Positions 37,230 to 45,579 of a stretch of DNA of 64,000 nt are shown here, piece by piece; position 1 is the stretch's first letter; each line of letters begins with the position of its first letter. Source of the stretch: Bacillus nitratireducens. GTDB taxonomy: Bacteria; Bacillota; Bacilli; Bacillales; Bacillaceae_G. Location: positions 62,001-126,000 of the forward strand of contig NZ_MAOC01000093.1 in NCBI RefSeq assembly GCF_001884135.1. The letters run 5' to 3'. The translations under genes and the position numbers were made by a program. The notes under the pieces are model-generated. The model made no database searches and was not told the DNA's origin. It saw nothing but the letters and a program-made list of their open reading frames with translations.

Positions 37230-38123
37230 TTATCCCTCAAAGAAATAACTTTCTGCTAATTCACGGACAGTCATTTGTTCTGTTTCATCGTTTAATTTTG
37301 CGATAATACTACGTTCAATTGCACGCATAACAGGAATATATACCCCTAAATCACATGCATCGATAATGCCACGAATACTAGCCGCTTCTTCACTTACGCG
37401 CCCATCACGAGCTAAAGGCATAAGATCGCTTGCGAATGCAACGAACTTTTCAATTGTTGCAACATCATTTAATTTTGATTCAGATAGTAATAGCTCTTTT
37501 AATGTATCACCTTGAATGTAAGGAACTTCAATAATAACGAAACGGTTTTTTAATGCTTCGTTTAGTTCACTTGTACCAACGTAACCTTCGTTAATCGCAG
37601 CAATTACGCGATATTCGTCATCACCGTATACAACTTCTTGTGTAAATGGGTTTGTAATCATTTTACGGTAATCTAATGCGCCGTGAAGAAGTGGTAACGT
37701 TTCAGGTTTTGCCATATTGATTTCATCAATATATAGGAAATGACCGTTCTTCATTGCTTTCATAAGAGGACCGTTAACGAACGTAACTTCAGATGCTCCG
37801 TCTTTCGTTTGTAATGTGTTGTATCCTAAAATACCTTCCACATCTAAATCGACAGAACAGTTAATGCTATGCATTGGTTTTTGGAATAAAGAAGAAAGAG
37901 TTTCCGCTAGTACCGTTTTACCACTACCAGTTGGTCCTTTTAATAGAATGTTTTTACCAAGCAAAAGTGCTGTAATGGCATCTTCGATAATGCTGTTATC
38001 AGATGCTTTATATATTTTCTTTCCAATTAAATGTGCATTTTCACCAGCTTCTTGTTTATTCTTTTCGTGAATTGTAGAAAGCTGCTGTTTTAAATCAGCG
38101 TGTATATGAAATTGTTCTAACAT
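37230..38123 (-). CDS. MoxR-family AAA+ ATPase
   Basis: The 297-aa ATPase has Walker A GPTGSGKT, Walker B FLYIDEIN, a sensor-1 region VIAAINEGYVGTSELNEALKNRF and an arginine finger segment. It begins MLEQFHIHADLKQQ at ATG 38123, behind GGTGGG. A longer in-frame extension to 38231 is hydrophobic and lacks family support. It is translated just ahead of the VWA gene (3-bp gap), the standard MoxR-VWA arrangement. Role: ATP-driven chaperone-like remodelling of an unidentified protein. Confidence 0.85.
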   Translation of the reverse strand: MLEQFHIHADLKQQLSTIHEKNKQEAGENAHLIGKKIYKASDNSIIEDAITALLLGKNILLKGPTGSGKTVLAETLSSLFQKPMHSINCSVDLDVEGILGYNTLQTKDGASEVTFVNGPLMKAMKNGHFLYIDEINMAKPETLPLLHGALDYRKMITNPFTQEVVYGDDEYRVIAAINEGYVGTSELNEALKNRFVIIEVPYIQGDTLKELLLSESKLNDVATIEKFVAFASDLMPLARDGRVSEEAASIRGIIDACDLGVYIPVMRAIERSIIAKLNDETEQMTVRELAESYFFEG

Positions 38124-38215
38124 GTATTTCCCACCTAACATTATTTTCATAAAGTAATACATCTTATGATAACTTGTTTTAATATGGTATGCAAAGAAAA
38201 GGAGAGGGGGGAAAT

Positions 38216-38250
38216 GCAAAAGAAAAAGCAATCAATAGTATATTGATTGC
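38216..38250 (-). terminator. Terminator of cls
   Basis: On the minus strand GCAATCAATA and TATTGATTGC form a 10-bp stem, followed by TTTTTCTTTT. Confidence 0.85.
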
Positions 38251-39780
38251 TTATAGTAAAGGAGAAATGAGTCGCATGAGAGACTCTAATATTCGTTTTT
38301 TGATACTTCTTTTTTGGAACGAATTCCACTTAATTTCAGTGGAATGCTTAAAGTCTTCTTCAAAATCATGTTTAATATCATGAACGGTTTCTGATTCATA
38401 AAGTACACTAATAATTTCATAATTTAATTCAAAGCTACGTACATCCATATTTGCTGTTCCAATTGTCGCTATTTTATCATCAACGAGTACAACTTTCGCA
38501 TGCATAAAACCATCTTTATAACTGTAAATGGAAGCACCAGCTTTTAAAAGTGGAGTGAAATAGGATTGAGATGCTTGATCACTAATAATACTATCACTTT
38601 TACCTGGATATAAAATGCGTACATCTATGCCGGAAATTGCACTTAAGCGTAATAATGTTAAAGTTTCTTGATCTGGAATAAAGTATGGTGTAGCGATCCA
38701 AATAGATTTTTTAGCAGATCCCATAATAGCTAGTAATGTATTACGAATACTTTTATCATCTGAGCTTGGTCCACTTGCTACAATTTGAACAGCACCTTCT
38801 GCATCCGAAATTTCTTTACCTGGGAAGTATTGTTTATTCATAAATTGGTCCCAAGAATAGTTATTTAATCCACTAGAGGCATAGAGCCAATCTTCTAGAA
38901 AGATTGCTTGTAATTTATATAATGCTTTTCCTTCTATTTTTAAATGGCTGTCTCGCCAAACGGGGAATTTTTTTGAACGGCCAAGATACTCATCACCGAC
39001 GTTGAGTCCCCCGGTAAAACCAATTTCTCCATCTACAATAACGATTTTTCGATGGTTACGATAATTGACCGTTTCAAGTAACCAAGCTGAAAAAATAGGG
39101 TCAAATTCTACAATTTCAATTCCAGCTTCTTTCATAGGCTGTAAAAAGCGTCTTCTTAACGTGTTACTTCCGAGTCCATCATAAAGGAAGCGTACAATAA
39201 CACCGTCTTTTGCCTTCTTTATTAAAGCATCCCGAACTTTTGTACCAATCTCATCAGATTTATAAATATAGTATTGAATATGTATATGGTGTTTTGCATG
39301 CTCAATAGCTTGCAGAATTTCTGAAAATGTTTGATCTCCGTTTGTTAAAAGTTTTGTGGTCGTTCTATCTGCGGCAGGACCGCCTCCAAATTTTTGTACG
39401 ACTTCTGTTAAATGTACGGAACGTTCATGTAAAGGAACTGTGAGTGACAATTCTAGTCGTCTTCCTTCTAAAATTTCACGGAATAATTTTCTTTGTTCTT
39501 CTGAGCGGTGGAGATGTTTTTTTCTTCTCCAACGGCTACGCCCAAAAATAGAGTATAAAAGCACACCGACAACAGGAAGAAGTGCTAATACTAAAAACCA
39601 TGCTAAGGTGCTTTGCGGGGATCTATTTTCGATAAAAATAACGAATGAAATTCCTACGATTGTAATAGACCATAGGACACCCACAAATGTATATAGCGAA
39701 ATAACCGATGTATTTAAAAGGAAAAGAACGATAGATACAATTGTAAATACTAATAATAATTGAACGATAGGCTTCTTCAT
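38251..39780 (-). CDS. cls: Cardiolipin synthase
   Basis: The 509-aa protein has two N-terminal membrane spans and two phospholipase D motifs, HRKIVIVD (with GFTGGLNVGDEY) and HAKVVLVDD (with TIGTANMDVRSF). It condenses two phosphatidylglycerol molecules to cardiolipin and glycerol at the membrane. Length and architecture match bacterial ClsA. B. cereus-group genomes have more than one cls paralogue, so the number suffix is not assigned. A terminator separates it from the MoxR gene. Confidence 0.93.
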   Translation of the reverse strand: MKKPIVQLLLVFTIVSIVLFLLNTSVISLYTFVGVLWSITIVGISFVIFIENRSPQSTLAWFLVLALLPVVGVLLYSIFGRSRWRRKKHLHRSEEQRKLFREILEGRRLELSLTVPLHERSVHLTEVVQKFGGGPAADRTTTKLLTNGDQTFSEILQAIEHAKHHIHIQYYIYKSDEIGTKVRDALIKKAKDGVIVRFLYDGLGSNTLRRRFLQPMKEAGIEIVEFDPIFSAWLLETVNYRNHRKIVIVDGEIGFTGGLNVGDEYLGRSKKFPVWRDSHLKIEGKALYKLQAIFLEDWLYASSGLNNYSWDQFMNKQYFPGKEISDAEGAVQIVASGPSSDDKSIRNTLLAIMGSAKKSIWIATPYFIPDQETLTLLRLSAISGIDVRILYPGKSDSIISDQASQSYFTPLLKAGASIYSYKDGFMHAKVVLVDDKIATIGTANMDVRSFELNYEIISVLYESETVHDIKHDFEEDFKHSTEIKWNSFQKRSIKKRILESLMRLISPLL

Positions 39781-40124
39781 TTCTATAAAATTCCTCTAAT
39801 CTTTCTTAAATATAGACTTCTTATATAAAAGGTGTAATCCGACATTCCTATTATAAAGCGTTTTGTTTTTTTTACAAAATATAGACATTTTCCCCATGCT
39901 TTCCGCATTTGTCCTACATACAGTATATTGTTACGTTTTTATCCCACTATTTGCTGGTTAATGATCAGTGTAGGAGGGACAAAAATCTTGCCTCTTATAT
40001 AGGAAAGGGAATGAGGTTTCTTTCCTGGATTTGTAGCAGGTGTATTATGAAGCCCAGGATATGGTTATCTATATTATGCGGATTCTTCTTATTAAGGTGA
40101 GAAAATGGAAAGGAGAGGGGAATA
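39781..40124 (+). other. Intergenic region with possible decayed coat-protein frame
   Basis: This 344-bp gap between divergent cls and the His-rich gene has no intact gene that I trust. At 40015-40095 one frame reads GFFPGFVAGVL, TGA, SPGYGYLYYADSSY, TAA, which resembles the Gly/Tyr-rich composition of the next gene (GGFFPGSFAGGVLGG). A one-base frame change and an in-frame stop would be needed to explain it as a pseudogene. Confidence 0.35.
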
Positions 40125-40448
40125 ATGAATTATATAGAAAATAACGGATTGTATTATCGTCATAATCATGGAGGGCACCATCATAATGGCGGACATAATC
40201 ACCATGGTGGACACAATCATTATGATCATCATCATCATCACGGTGGTGGATGGGGCTGGGGTGGCGGCTCGTGGGGTGGTGGATTTTTCCCAGGAAGTTT
40301 TGCTGGAGGCGTGTTAGGTGGGCTTACAGCTGGCGCATTAACGGGTGCAGCAGGTGGAGGTTACTATCCAGCACCGTACCCAGTAACATATCCAGCACCA
40401 TATCCAGTGCCATACCCGGGTTATCAGCAAATACCATATCAGTATTAG
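40125..40448 (+). CDS. His/Gly-rich, Pro/Tyr-tailed spore-coat-like protein
   Basis: The 107-aa protein has an N-terminal His/Asn/Gly repeat block (GGHHHNGGHNHHGG, then HHHHHGGGWGWGGG), a central GGFFPGSFAGGVLGGLTAGALTGAAGGG and a C-terminal tail of PYP repeats (PAPYPVTYPAPYPVPYP). Low complexity of this kind is typical of coat or exosporium components, and the His block could bind metal. I do not recognise a named family, so function is inferred from composition only. GGAGAGGGG precedes the ATG. The stop lies in a 46-bp palindrome. Confidence 0.75.
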   Translation: MNYIENNGLYYRHNHGGHHHNGGHNHHGGHNHYDHHHHHGGGWGWGGGSWGGGFFPGSFAGGVLGGLTAGALTGAAGGGYYPAPYPVTYPAPYPVPYPGYQQIPYQY

Positions 40449-40486
40449 ACTAAAAAAGAGGATATCCTCTTTTTTAGTCTAATACT
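40441..40486. terminator. 46-bp perfect palindrome acting as terminator
   Basis: The 23-base arms (starting AGTATTAGACTAAAAAAGAG) are exact reverse complements with no spacer. The palindrome begins in the last codons of the His-rich gene, includes its stop and contains a TTTTTT run in its right arm. Confidence 0.8.
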
Positions 40487-41145
40487 ATATTTATTTTATA
40501 AAATACTTCCAAAATTAAGGTGAAAATATGTTAATATTTTGTTATTGTAATTCAGTATATTAAATGCAAATTTTGATTTTATCCCGCTATTTGTGGGCAG
40601 TAAAACTCCCACCTCAAAATTCAGCTGGAGCAAAGAAGTTAGGTGGAAGCCCTGCTTCCCGTAAACGCCCGATTGGTGAAGGCTAATAATCAGTGGATGA
40701 TGAACAAAAAAATCACTGATTAAAGTTTCACTTTATATTATTATTTGTGAATAGTTGCATTTTATATTTTAATCTCTATTTCATTATGTATCGGCAGTTG
40801 GATTTACATCTTAACATTTCATAAAATAAAAGAGATTAGGTGTGAGGCCACATTAATAGGGAGTAGAGGCTAATATTGGTGGAATTGTCACTTTAAAAAT
40901 TAAAAAAATGTAAGAGAATACGGTATAATACGTTTAGATAAACAGGGAGATAAGAAGCTTCTACTATCATTAAAATAGCACCATATTGCTTTTTTTTATA
41001 AATAATATTATGTTATTTTAATCGGCCTATTTAGAAAAAATTTATGGTTTATGTAAAGGCATATTGTTAGAAAATGAAATGTCTCTATTTCTATGAAGAG
41101 AAACGAGTTGTGTTTTAGTCAGATAGGAAGCAAGGAGAGATGCGC
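40449..41145 (+). other. Long intergenic region upstream of the GGDEF-EAL gene
   Basis: The region of about 700 bp contains the palindromic terminator, a bcr1-like repeat (40578-40736) and an AT-rich stretch. A TATAAT at 40924-40929 is a possible promoter -10 without a good -35; it would give a 5' leader of about 210 nt including AGAAGCTTCT. I see no c-di-GMP riboswitch consensus and no ORF of note. Confidence 0.45.
40578..40736 (+). repeat. Full-length bcr1-like repeat element
   Basis: This 159-bp unit is bordered by TTTAT on both sides (40578-40582 and 40732-40736). It starts CCCGCTATTTGTGGGCAG, carries an internal ATCAGTG/CACTGAT hairpin and ends AAAGTTTCACTTTAT. It is the same family as 22216-22370 in opposite orientation. 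The 5-bp flanks look like a target-site duplication. Confidence 0.8.
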
Positions 41146-42849
41146 ATGCTAGAACAAAGAGGTCATGCATTATATGACTCTTCATTGCAAGATTTAAAAT
41201 TAGCATTAGATGAGTCTTCAATTGTTGCTATTACAGACCGAAATGGTCGTATTACATATGTGAATGATAAATTTTGTGAAATCTCAAAATATAAAAGAGA
41301 AGAGTTAATAGGAAAAGATCACCGTATTTTAAATTCTGGATATCATCCGAAAGCATTTTTTCAAATTTTATGGAAGCGTATTTTGAGTGGGAAAGTTTGG
41401 ACGGGAGAAATTCGAAATCAAGCAAAAGATGGTACGTATTATTGGGTTAAAACAACAATTGTTCCATTTTTAAATGAAAAGGGAGAACCCTATCAATTTA
41501 TTGCAATTCGAAATGATATAAGTAGTAGGAAAGAAGCAGAACAAAGATTACGATTAAGCGAAAGTCGTTATAGGGAACTTGCTTATCACGATGCGTTAAC
41601 AAGTTTACCAAATCGTTTACAGTTAATTACGACTGTAAATAAGATGATTGCAGAGAAAATAGAGTTTGGCATGATTTACTTTGATTTAGATCGTTTTAAA
41701 TTAGTGAATGATACGTTAGGCCATATGCTAGGAGATTTACTTTTAAGTGAAGTCGCCTCACGCTTGCATTATGTGCTAGGAGAGAAAGATGTTCTAGCTA
41801 GGCTGGGTGGCGACGAATTTGTGTTGTTAACAAAAACTCATACACAAGATGAGATGCGGCAGTTAGCGACATCGGTATTGTCATGTTTTCAGGCACCATT
41901 TATGCTTGAAGGTCATGAAGTATATATTTCAGCTAGTCTAGGACTTTGTTCCTATCCGCAAGATGGAAAAGACGTTGAAACATTATTGAAAAATTCGGAT
42001 TTAGCCATGTATAGTGCGAAAGAGCAAGGAAGAAATGCGGCGTGCTTCTTTACAGATGAATTACGTGCGAAAATAAACCGTAGAATGAAAATAGAATTTG
42101 CTTTGCAAAAAGCAATTCGTGACGAAGAATTGAAAGTGGCATTACAGCCCATTATTGATTTGAAAACAATGAAATGTACTGGTATTGAGGCTTTAGTACG
42201 TTGTAACACAGAAGAAGGTCCTATTTCACCAAGTGAATTTATACCTGTAGCTGAAGAGTGTGGACTTATTATAAAACTAGGAGACTGGGTACTAGAAAAA
42301 TCATGCCGACTGTTTAAAACTTTACCAGAGTGTCAAGAGGGACTGAAGTTATCTGTTAATTTATCAATACAACAATTGATGCAAAAGCAATTTATTTTAT
42401 CCGTTCGTAGTATATTGAAGCGAACAGGATTTCCACCAAGTCGTTTAATATTAGAAATAACAGAAAGTATAGCTGTACGTCATTTTGATTATATTATTGC
42501 TACATTACAAGAATTAAGAAGTATGGGGATTTTAATCGCTTTAGACGATTTCGGAACGGGATATTCCTCATTATATTATTTAAAAAAACTCCCACTTGAT
42601 ATTGTAAAAATTGATCGTAATTTTATTCGTGAGTTTCATTATGATCATGCACAACCTGAGCGAACGATTGTAAAATCGGTTATTGAGATTGCCCATAGTT
42701 TAAATTTATTAGTGGTTGCTGAAGGGGTAGAAACGGTAGAACAAGAAAGTTTATTACAATTAATGGGTTGTGACTTTGTACAAGGTTTTTATTATGCGAA
42801 ACCGTTAGATGTAGGTGAGCTAAAAGGAAAGTTATTAACTGATTTTTAA
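41146..42849 (+). CDS. PAS-GGDEF-EAL cyclic-di-GMP signalling protein
   Basis: The protein of about 567 aa has a PAS domain with PAC segment (residues about 10-130, [24 protein letters not shown]), a GGDEF domain with an intact active site ([11 protein letters not shown]) and an EAL domain with EALVR and [10 protein letters not shown]. Both catalytic domains keep their signatures, so it could make and degrade c-di-GMP, or one domain could regulate the other. It has no membrane span, so it senses an internal cue. ATG 41146 is preferred to ATG 41140 for spacing from AAGGAGAG. Confidence 0.92.
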   Translation: MLEQRGHALYDSSLQDLKLALDESSIVAITDRNGRITYVNDKFCEISKYKREELIGKDHRILNSGYHPKAFFQILWKRILSGKVWTGEIRNQAKDGTYYWVKTTIVPFLNEKGEPYQFIAIRNDISSRKEAEQRLRLSESRYRELAYHDALTSLPNRLQLITTVNKMIAEKIEFGMIYFDLDRFKLVNDTLGHMLGDLLLSEVASRLHYVLGEKDVLARLGGDEFVLLTKTHTQDEMRQLATSVLSCFQAPFMLEGHEVYISASLGLCSYPQDGKDVETLLKNSDLAMYSAKEQGRNAACFFTDELRAKINRRMKIEFALQKAIRDEELKVALQPIIDLKTMKCTGIEALVRCNTEEGPISPSEFIPVAEECGLIIKLGDWVLEKSCRLFKTLPECQEGLKLSVNLSIQQLMQKQFILSVRSILKRTGFPPSRLILEITESIAVRHFDYIIATLQELRSMGILIALDDFGTGYSSLYYLKKLPLDIVKIDRNFIREFHYDHAQPERTIVKSVIEIAHSLNLLVVAEGVETVEQESLLQLMGCDFVQGFYYAKPLDVGELKGKLLTDF

Positions 42850-42886
42850 TAAAAAAAGAGAAGCGGAAAGCTTCTCTTTTTTTATT
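42848..42886. terminator. Bidirectional terminator
   Basis: AATAAAAAAAGAGAAGC and GCTTCTCTTTTTTTATT form a 17-bp perfect stem around GGAAA, between the converging GGDEF-EAL and permease genes. Confidence 0.92.
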
Positions 42887-44279
42887 ATTTTTTTTGTGAA
42901 TCTTTCATTAAAATTGGATAAAGAATAAGGCCTAATACAAACAACCCAATTCCTAAGAAGAACGTTTTTAAATCAGCAGTTCCTGTTTTAATAACCCAAA
43001 TGGAATATAAAAATGCTAGTGCAGTAATGATACCATCTTTTATTCGAGATCCAGGCATTATATCATACGTTTCCCCCGTAATAACTAATTTTAATTGATA
43101 CAAGGTAGAAACAAGATATGGGATTAAATATGCTAATGTCGCTACAACAATAGCGAAATTGTATGCTTCGGAAACAGTACCAGAAATCGTTGAAAATAAG
43201 AAAATTTGTGTCATTACATTTGTAATAAGTAATGATTTTGAAGGGCTTCCTTTTTTATTTGTTTTTCCGAAAAACTTAGGGAAAAGCCCATTTTTTGCTG
43301 CTTGGTAAGGTACTTCTGAGCTAACAACGATCCATCCTACAGTAGAGCCGAATAAAGATACGAGTGCAAGTAAGGCCATTATATAAGCGCCTTTACTACC
43401 AATTGCTAAATTTAATGCATCTACTAATGGCTTTTGAGATTCTTTTAAAACATCTTGCGGAAGAGCGCCCATTGTTAGTAGAGTAATTGCCATGTAAATA
43501 AGAAGAGCAATAATTAATCCGAAAATCGTTGCTTTTTTAACATCACGCTGAGATTTTGCACGATTAGAAAGCATAACTGCTGACTCAATACCGATGAACG
43601 CCCAAAGTGTTGCAATAGCCGCTGAATTTATTTGTCCGCCTAATGAAATGGCTTGTCCAGATTCATTCATAAATGTTTGACCATCCCCGAAATTAGAGGC
43701 ATTGAAAATGAATAATGTGATTACAATAAACATTGTAAATCCGATGATTTTTGCAATAGTAGCAAGAAGGTTCATATTTCCTGCTCTATCAATATTTTGA
43801 GAAAGAATATATTGAATTCCCCATAACATAAGGCTACATACGAGGAAAGTTAACCCTTTTCCAAGTTCTAGTGAAAATCCGTTTGTTGAAAAGAGAATTT
43901 GCTTACTTTGTAAAACTGGAAAGAATGTTGATAAATATCCAGCAAAGGAAATAATAACAGATGCTGTAGCAGCCCAGTTAGCAGCCCAATATCCCCATGC
44001 CATACTATATCCTGCAACTTTACCTGCCTTTTGGGATGTAAACATTGCTTGGGCATAACTTTGTGGTCCGGCTTTTAATTCTGGTTTTCGAATTGCTAAA
44101 TTTCCAAATACGAGTGCAATCATAAATACACCAAGACCTGTAATACTCCATGCAAGTGTAGAACCCATTGGACCTGATACGTGTGCTAAATTTGCTGGGA
44201 GCATAAATACGCCACCGCCAACCATATTCCCGATAACAAAAGCTGTTAAAACCCATAATCCCCATTTTTTCGTTTCCAT
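42885..44279 (-). CDS. APC-family amino acid permease behind a histidine leader (predicted histidine importer)
   Basis: The 464-aa, 12-span carrier has TM1 FVIGNMVGGGVFMLPANLA and the TM6 region TLWAFIGIESAVMLSNRAKSQRDVKKAT of the basic amino acid/polyamine antiporter branch (YvsH/ArcD type). By family alone the substrate would be a basic amino acid. The leader upstream encodes a peptide with four His codons and a terminator, so I infer that the substrate is histidine or a histidine-linked compound. AAAGGAG precedes ATG 44279. It is divergent from treR and ends in a shared terminator. Confidence 0.85.
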   Translation of the reverse strand: METKKWGLWVLTAFVIGNMVGGGVFMLPANLAHVSGPMGSTLAWSITGLGVFMIALVFGNLAIRKPELKAGPQSYAQAMFTSQKAGKVAGYSMAWGYWAANWAATASVIISFAGYLSTFFPVLQSKQILFSTNGFSLELGKGLTFLVCSLMLWGIQYILSQNIDRAGNMNLLATIAKIIGFTMFIVITLFIFNASNFGDGQTFMNESGQAISLGGQINSAAIATLWAFIGIESAVMLSNRAKSQRDVKKATIFGLIIALLIYMAITLLTMGALPQDVLKESQKPLVDALNLAIGSKGAYIMALLALVSLFGSTVGWIVVSSEVPYQAAKNGLFPKFFGKTNKKGSPSKSLLITNVMTQIFLFSTISGTVSEAYNFAIVVATLAYLIPYLVSTLYQLKLVITGETYDIMPGSRIKDGIITALAFLYSIWVIKTGTADLKTFFLGIGLFVLGLILYPILMKDSQKK

Positions 44280-44340
44280 TTTTGTTAACTCCTTTGTAGT
44301 AAGTTTTGCTTAAACATCATTTTTTACTAGCTTTTTGGCA

Positions 44341-44455
44341 ATAAAAAAAGAGCCATGTAGATAAAAAATACCTACATGGCTCTTCGCCTAACGTAGGTAC
44401 AACGGGAATAACCCTTGTACCTACGCGTAATTTTTCCGCTAGGTTTCAAGGGTTA
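44341..44455 (-). promoter_or_regulatory. Predicted ribosome-mediated transcription attenuator of the permease
   Basis: In minus-strand order the segments are: 1 (AACCCTTG, 44454-44447), 2 (CGTAGGTACAAGGGTT, 44425-44410), 3 (TTGTACCTACG, 44402-44392), 4 (AAGAGCCATGTAG, extended by GTA, 44384-44369) and 5 (CTACATGGCTCTT, 44360-44348, then T run). Possible pairings are 1:2 (8 bp), 2:3 (11 bp), 3:4 (TACCTAC with GTAGGTA, 7 bp) and 4:5 (13-bp terminator). They exclude each other in turn. A ribosome at the leader stop codon would cover segment 1 and favour 2:3 and 4:5 (termination). A ribosome stalled on the His codons would leave 1:2 and 3:4 (read-through). Confidence 0.75.
44348..44384 (-). terminator. 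Attenuator terminator
   Basis: AAGAGCCATGTAG and CTACATGGCTCTT form a perfect 13-bp stem. On the minus strand six T residues follow. Confidence 0.9.
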
Positions 44456-44512
44456 AGTATGATGATGATGTTTTTGTGCAAATGTAACTACAATTGTTGT
44501 ATAAGTAAGCAT
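44453..44512 (-). CDS. Leader peptide with four consecutive His codons
   Basis: A 19-codon ORF, MLTYTTIVVTFAQKHHHHT, starts at ATG 44512 behind GGGAG with 9-nt spacing. All four His codons are CAT and lie just before the stop. It sits between a promoter and a terminator ahead of the permease gene. This is the layout of ribosome-mediated attenuation leaders such as enterobacterial hisL. It is not a protein-coding gene in the usual sense. Confidence 0.75.
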   Translation of the reverse strand: MLTYTTIVVTFAQKHHHHT

Positions 44513-44548
44513 AGTTCTTTGCTCCCTTTCTCCTCTGATTTTGAAGTT

Positions 44549-44577
44549 AGTATACTACATGTTTTTTTGAATGAAAA
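44549..44577 (-). promoter_or_regulatory. Promoter of the leader-permease transcript
   Basis: On the minus strand TTTTCA (44577-44572), a 17-bp spacer and TATACT (44554-44549). The -10 is good and the -35 matches four of six bases. Confidence 0.55.
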
Positions 44578-44728
44578 GAAAAATATAAATTTTTTTATAA
44601 AAATACGTATCATTGGTTAAATATTTACCTATATTTTTCTTGTACTGGAAAATAAGTGAGAGATTGGCAGAAGAGTGTAGCGTGGTATAATACATATAGA
44701 ATTAGAAGGTGACAAGGGGCTATTGTAG

Positions 44729-45439
44729 ATGATGAGTAAGTATGAACAAATTTATACAGAAATCAGTAAGTCTATTGATAATAAACAATTAAAAGAGGGA
44801 TGCAAAATCCCATCAGAAACTGAATTGATGAGGCAGTATGAAGCAAGCCGAGGCACTGTAAGAAAAGCGGTAGATTTATTGCAAGAGCGTGGATATGTTC
44901 AGAAAATACATGGAAAAGGTGTTTTTGTTTTAAAGCGAAAAAATATTGAGTTTAATTTTGGCGGTATAGTAAGTTTTCAAGAAGAAAATGAGCGTTTAGG
45001 ACGTCATTGTATTACAGAAGTCGTGGAAATAGAGAAAGTAAAAGCGACAAAAGAGGTAGCAAAGTTATTAAACGTGAAAGAAAAAACGGAAATAGATCAC
45101 ATTAAGCGTGTACGAAATATTGATGGAGAAAAAGTAATTTTGGATATCAATCATTTTGTATCGGAATATATTCCTGGATTAACGAGTGAAATTGCGGCGG
45201 AGTCCATTTATAAATACATTGAGAAAGAACTAGGTCTTCATATTAGTTACTCACAGAGGGTAATTGAAGTGCAACCATGTACAGAGGACGATAGAAAGTA
45301 TTTAGATTTAAATGGAACAGACTATGTTGTCGTTGTGAAAAACTTTACACATTTTTATGATGGAAGTCAGTTCGAATATACAGAATCACGCCACCGCTTA
45401 GATATTTTTCATTTTTCAGATGTGGCGCGGAGGAAGTAA
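44729..45439 (+). CDS. treR: Trehalose operon repressor, GntR family
   Basis: The 236-aa protein has an N-terminal GntR winged helix (KIPSETELMRQYEASRGTVRKAVDLLQERGYVQKIHGKGVFV) and a UTRA effector domain (about residues 85-230). It should bind the two ACTCG-type palindromes before treP and release them on binding trehalose-6-phosphate. AAGGGGC precedes ATG 44729; the next codon is also ATG. The gene is followed by a terminator and then the treP promoter, so treR is expressed separately. Confidence 0.93.
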   Translation: MMSKYEQIYTEISKSIDNKQLKEGCKIPSETELMRQYEASRGTVRKAVDLLQERGYVQKIHGKGVFVLKRKNIEFNFGGIVSFQEENERLGRHCITEVVEIEKVKATKEVAKLLNVKEKTEIDHIKRVRNIDGEKVILDINHFVSEYIPGLTSEIAAESIYKYIEKELGLHISYSQRVIEVQPCTEDDRKYLDLNGTDYVVVVKNFTHFYDGSQFEYTESRHRLDIFHFSDVARRK

Positions 45440-45476
45440 AGAGATGGAACAAAATATTGTTTCATCTCTTTTTTTA
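45438..45476 (+). terminator. Terminator of treR
   Basis: AAAGAGATGGAAC pairs with GTTTCATCTCTTT with one G-U pair around an 8-base loop, then T residues. Confidence 0.85.
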
Positions 45477-45490
45477 TAAAAAAATCACCA

Positions 45491-45555
45491 ACTCGTATAT
45501 ACGAGTGTTGACTAACTTATATATACGAGTTAATATGTAAGTGTAAACGGTATCA
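45491..45555 (+). promoter_or_regulatory. treP promoter with two TreR operators and a perfect cre
   Basis: TTGACT (45508-45513), a 17-bp spacer and TAATAT (45531-45536) form the promoter. The operator ACTCGTATATACGAGT (45491-45506) is a perfect palindrome just upstream. A near copy, AACTTATATATACGAGTT (45514-45531), fills the spacer. TGTAAACGGTATCA (45542-45555) matches the cre consensus at every fixed position and sits just after the -10. This gives double control by TreR and CcpA. Confidence 0.88.
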
Positions 45556-45579
45556 AAAAAAGAAAAGAGGGACGGGAAT

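Noticed and set aside
38124-38231. N-terminal extension of the MoxR ATPase
   Set aside because: The hydrophobic extension is not a family feature, and ATG 38123 has a ribosome site and gives the usual length.
39909-40100. 63-codon ORF upstream of the His-rich gene
   Set aside because: It lacks a ribosome site at its start, and a different frame of the same DNA looks more like a decayed Gly/Tyr-rich protein.
40125-40300. Tandem His/Gly codons as a CRISPR or DNA satellite
   Set aside because: The repetition is of codons in one frame, irregular in length, with no spacer structure.
40740-41145. c-di-GMP riboswitch before the GGDEF-EAL gene
   Set aside because: No GEMM-I or GEMM-II conserved core sequence could be found in the leader.
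44341-44545. T-box or lysine riboswitch before the APC permease
   Set aside because: I see neither the T-box AGGGTGGNACCGCG sequence nor the lysine-element core; the leader ORF and pairing segments explain the region better.
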